Of a stretch of DNA of 64,000 bases, positions 60,481 to 64,000 are shown piece after piece (position 1 is the first letter of the stretch; every line of letters starts with the position of its first letter). Under the pieces are notes generated by a model. The model was not told where the DNA came from. It saw only the letters and a program-made list of their open reading frames with translations, and searched no databases. The stretch covers positions 10,262,479 through 10,326,478 of the forward strand of contig OZ017800.1 of the NCBI GenBank assembly GCA_963969395.1, read 5' to 3'. A program made the position numbers and the translations under genes. The stretch is from Pseudoscleropodium purum. Lineage: Eukaryota > Streptophyta > Bryopsida > Hypnales > Brachytheciaceae.

Positions 60481-63400
60481 CGCCTGTAAAACACACTGAA
60501 GTCATTCCGGTAAGGCGTGTGTATACCCAAAATGGCCCCTCCCCAATTCGAATCCCAACACTATTGTTGGGATCCAATTGCACCCTCTTGGCATTCTAAT
60601 GTAGATAAAAAAAATTGTACAAGGTGTAGAAGGAGTTGAATTGCAGTTGAAAGGGGGTTGAATTGGGTTGAATAGTCATTACTTTATGACTTCCATATAA
60701 GAACATTCTCATGTGGTTTAGACACAAAAGCAAAAGATCCTTCATTATTTCACCAGTTGAAGGGACACTTTTGGAATACCATAGCATTTGTATAGTGAGT
60801 CCAAAGAACCACAATAGAATCGGAAAGGACAAGAATAATCACCCCTAGGGACAACACTTTGAAGCTATTTGTCTTTGCTTTGATAGTGACCTACCATGTG
60901 AGTTTTTGTTTTGGAAAATGAATTAACTTGAAATATGTGAAAAATTCTTGAATTTGCTATTCTATAGCAACAAAATAAGTATGAAACTAATCGACCAATG
61001 TAACATGTGTAGTGATCAAAAGGGTTGGCAATGGGTATATACACCATATATAACATCATATAACCAAACCATGGTCTTCCTTGTGTTGGGATGGTATTAT
61101 GCTTTGCTAGATCCTTGGTAGGGACTTATCATTTAATTCAAGAATTGGGGTTGGGTTGAGGTTCGATACAAAACAATTTTGTTCACTACAAGGGACTCCT
61201 TTTTCAAGGCCACAAAAGAACCTCCGTTTCATTGGTAAATATTTCAAGGATGCAAAAGGAATCCTTACCTTATTGGTAAACAATATAATTATGACAAGTT
61301 GTGTGATGGAAGTATCCAACATTCATTGTCATTGTGATAAGTTACCGACGCACTCTTATTAATTATCCTTTTCATGTAAAAGATTTCAGATGATAACAAC
61401 CCATCAACTAAAATTCAAATGGGCCTCCGTCCTTTTTTTGCAATGCACAAATGAATGAAATGTCGGTGACTTGTGGCGACTGCAAGATTTGAGTTCTAAT
61501 AAGTTTAAGTTTAAGTTAAGTGGGAGCCAGCCGGACGGGCGGAACTCATGGGAGAATAAGACTAGTTCTCATTTCATGAGAATCTTAATTGAAATTAGCA
61601 GTTCTTCTTCTTCTAAGTTAGAAATAACAATAACAATACAGTAGTACCTTGGTGATGGAACTGAGGAATTTCTTGTATGGGCTAATAAGATAAACTTATT
61701 CTATTTTAAACCCTCAGGGTTGCCTGGCTTGCTTATTCTTAAGATAACTCAAGTTATATTTTTGTGTGAACTCAAGCGTTATCTTAGCAAGGGCGTCAGA
61801 AGATCTGAGCTTATGTACATTCGATGCCGGCCAGGGGGATTGGATTGACAGCAGTTGTGTGCACGTAACTTATATTTAATAAGTTTCAAATGTGGCACCT
61901 CAGCATTCTATAGAATGACGAATAGTAAGAGTCAAAGGTCGGTCGAACCAATTTATGAAACAATATTTGAAGAAATGGAAGAAATATTGAGATGCATTCT
62001 CGTCTGAGGAGTGGAACTGAAATGGCGGCTCAGGCAGCTTCAGAAGATCAGCCATTTTTTTAATGGTGTCTTGTTGGTAGAGCACTGCCACCCCTCCTCC
62101 GCTCACATGCGCTCGGCACGGCAGGAGATAGGGGTGGCATTCAAGGCAGCAGGTCCATAAATCGACCATTTAAGAGCTGGAACTGATTATTGGGAGGTGA
62201 AACTTCTTGAAATGTTCTTCAGTCGATTTATCTTGAAAGACAAGTGGAATTGGCATCTAACCCAGGTCGTTTCATATTTTTTGGAGCTTTGTGGAATTAG
62301 TTATGAAATTCTGAAGTTGATATGGCATAGGCTTCTAAAAAAAGCCCATCTCCTAAAATGTACATTGTTTGTACACTGCTAAAGGTTACAGAAAAGCAAC
62401 CTATACAAATAGAGTACATTTGAGGAGGTGGGTGATTTTAGAGCCTATGCACTTTTCGAACCTCCTACCTAAGAGCATTTGTCGTTGGACACGGCATGCA
62501 TGACCTCAATAATAAATTGTGGACCCACTTCACGTAAAGCCCTCCACCATACTCACACAAAGTCCAAAATTTTGAGAGGGCTTTACGATAGAAACACCTA
62601 AAATGGCCCAAATAAGCAATTCAACATAATTGGAGGTACCTTTTCTAGAAAAACAAAATATTTCTATAGTGTTAACATTTGAAAATCAAGAGTTTTAAGA
62701 AAAAAAATTAGAATTTTTAGATATGACATAGAATTTCTATGAATTTTCAAAGTGGAAGCTCCCTAAGCCATTGAAACAATCATGTAGCTAGATCTAAAAC
62801 TAAACATCATGTAACTAAATCTAAAACTAAAAATTAAGAAAATCAACAGTCAAATAATTACAATTAAGTAAAGGGACATTTGAAGGATACTTTAATGGAG
62901 TTTAGAGACACTTCAACATAAATCTACTATGCATAAATGGATACAAGGATGATTTTGGAGATGTTTCTACCTTATACAAGAGGCATGATAGGCACCAAGT
63001 TTGAGGGTTTGCTCATTCTTCTAGTGCTTTTGTATTTCAATCCTTCTAGTACAAAATTAGGGTTGCTCTTGGACACTTATCTAGATGGAAAGCTTTCCAC
63101 TTGATCAAGAATCAATGAAGGAGACCAAAGTATCCAAGTCAACAGGTTACATCACCCTAAAGACCAAGGTTGCAAGGCCAACTCACTATAAAATTATGAA
63201 GAATGCCTTTCGAGGGTCTTTCTTATGCACAATAGTATAAGGACAACAATTGCCATACAATAAAATGTATACAACAAGCTTTCCACTGGAAACCTAGTGC
63301 AGCCCTTTGCACAAGTCATGAAGAGGATGCTCTTAGAGCATCACCTCTCTTGCATGTCAAATTTGGCCGGACTAACTTTTCGTGTTTTCAGATTGGAAAT

Positions 63401-64000
63401 AGTGCCCTATTTTTGTACAAGGAACCAAAAATAATTGGACAGACCTTCCAAAAAATGAACTTGATATGGAATTTTGCACTACTACTCATCACCTAGGCCA
63501 TGACCTAAAATTCAAAATTCACTCTTGTGATCTCTAAGATTCCATAATACATCGGACAAGTCCAACACGAATAGGATGTGGTGGGCTTTGATTACAAAAA
63601 TAATATATGAATAGTATATAGATAGTGCCTCGACAAGTTGGGATGGAAATCAAGAGTGATGAATCAACAAGTCTAAGGGACAAAGCTCATGACTTGAACA
63701 TGGCAAACAACATTTGGTGTTTCAAATTTTGAAGAGGATGGTTAGTAAAAATTTTGGTTGTATCCAAGAGGAATTTTGACACCACTAAGGCTACACTAAT
63801 GTAGTGACATCATTGTTTGTGTCCATCTCTTGAAGGACTATGATGATCTTGTTTTGTTAGCACGACCATAGTCCATCCAACAATGGTGGTTGGGTGTGCA
63901 AAAACTACCTTGTTATTACATAAAGATTTGAGAATTTCTCAAGGGAAGAAACGTGTTGGTTCTTTATTACAAGGTCTACTGCCTAACAAAAGCATGAAGG
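60481..64000. other. Intergenic, nothing firm
   Basis: Mostly AT-rich. A minus-strand frame at 61900-62169 contains MADLLKLPEPPFQFHSSDEN and looks mildly protein-like but matches no family I know. No RNA gene or repeat ends were recognised to the window edge. Confidence 0.4.

Noticed and set aside
60540..60565. TTCGAATCCC string resembling a tRNA T-arm
   Set aside because: No matching acceptor stem, D-arm or anticodon arm could be found upstream.

Overview
This window reads as nuclear DNA of a land plant. It holds intron-containing genes with canonical GT/AG junctions in every model below, telomere-type TTTAGGG boxes near genes, and plant-specific families (a BURP-domain protein, a lectin-type receptor kinase, an SC35 splicing factor, an FRA1-like kinesin-4). 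Compact exons, mostly short introns (a few of about 1 kb) and very AT-rich intergenic DNA crowded with small transposons would fit a moss or another seed-free plant. That placement is inference only. No organelle, bacterial or viral genes, no CRISPR array, no rRNA and no convincing tRNA were seen.

Layout. 0.3-1.8 kb: a two-exon gene of the plant serine-rich-protein-like family (+). 2.1-8.1 kb: gene-free AT-rich DNA with a long inverted repeat and three small TIR elements. 8.5-12.7 kb: a complete eight-exon SC35-type SR splicing factor (+) with a small TIR element in intron 1. 14.4-15.1 kb: transposon remnants and a degenerate minisatellite. 16.8-18.4 kb: a BURP-domain pseudogene (-) with two frameshifts, a premature stop, and a hAT-like element inserted in its signal-peptide coding sequence. 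19.4 and 22.6 kb: two more hAT-like elements with perfect 8-bp target duplications. 20.2-20.8 kb: two exon-like pieces of an unrecognised gene (-). 23-30 kb: AT-rich transposon territory, then a decayed lectin receptor-kinase pseudogene (-) at 28.8-29.7 kb. 33.0-38.0 kb: a kinesin-4 gene (-) with an intact motor domain but an apparently shortened tail. 39.5-48.5 kb: repeats and no firm gene. 48.6-52.9 kb: a complete eight-exon YjbQ/UPF0047-family gene (+), probably targeted to an organelle. 53.5-64 kb: dispersed repeats, a head-to-head pair of about 0.92-kb elements flanked by TTAA, and a GC-richer unassigned patch near 59-60.5 kb.

The four reconstructed genes act in unrelated processes (pre-mRNA splicing, microtubule transport, a small metabolic/enzyme-like family, and a serine-rich protein of unknown role), so there is no gene cluster. 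The most unusual content is the mobile DNA: hAT-like elements with readable target duplications, one of which has split a gene; TTAA-flanked elements resembling piggyBac derivatives, a type rarely described in plants; and a pair of about 0.73-kb elements ending in GGGTGAATGC. No transposase gene is visible, so all appear non-autonomous.
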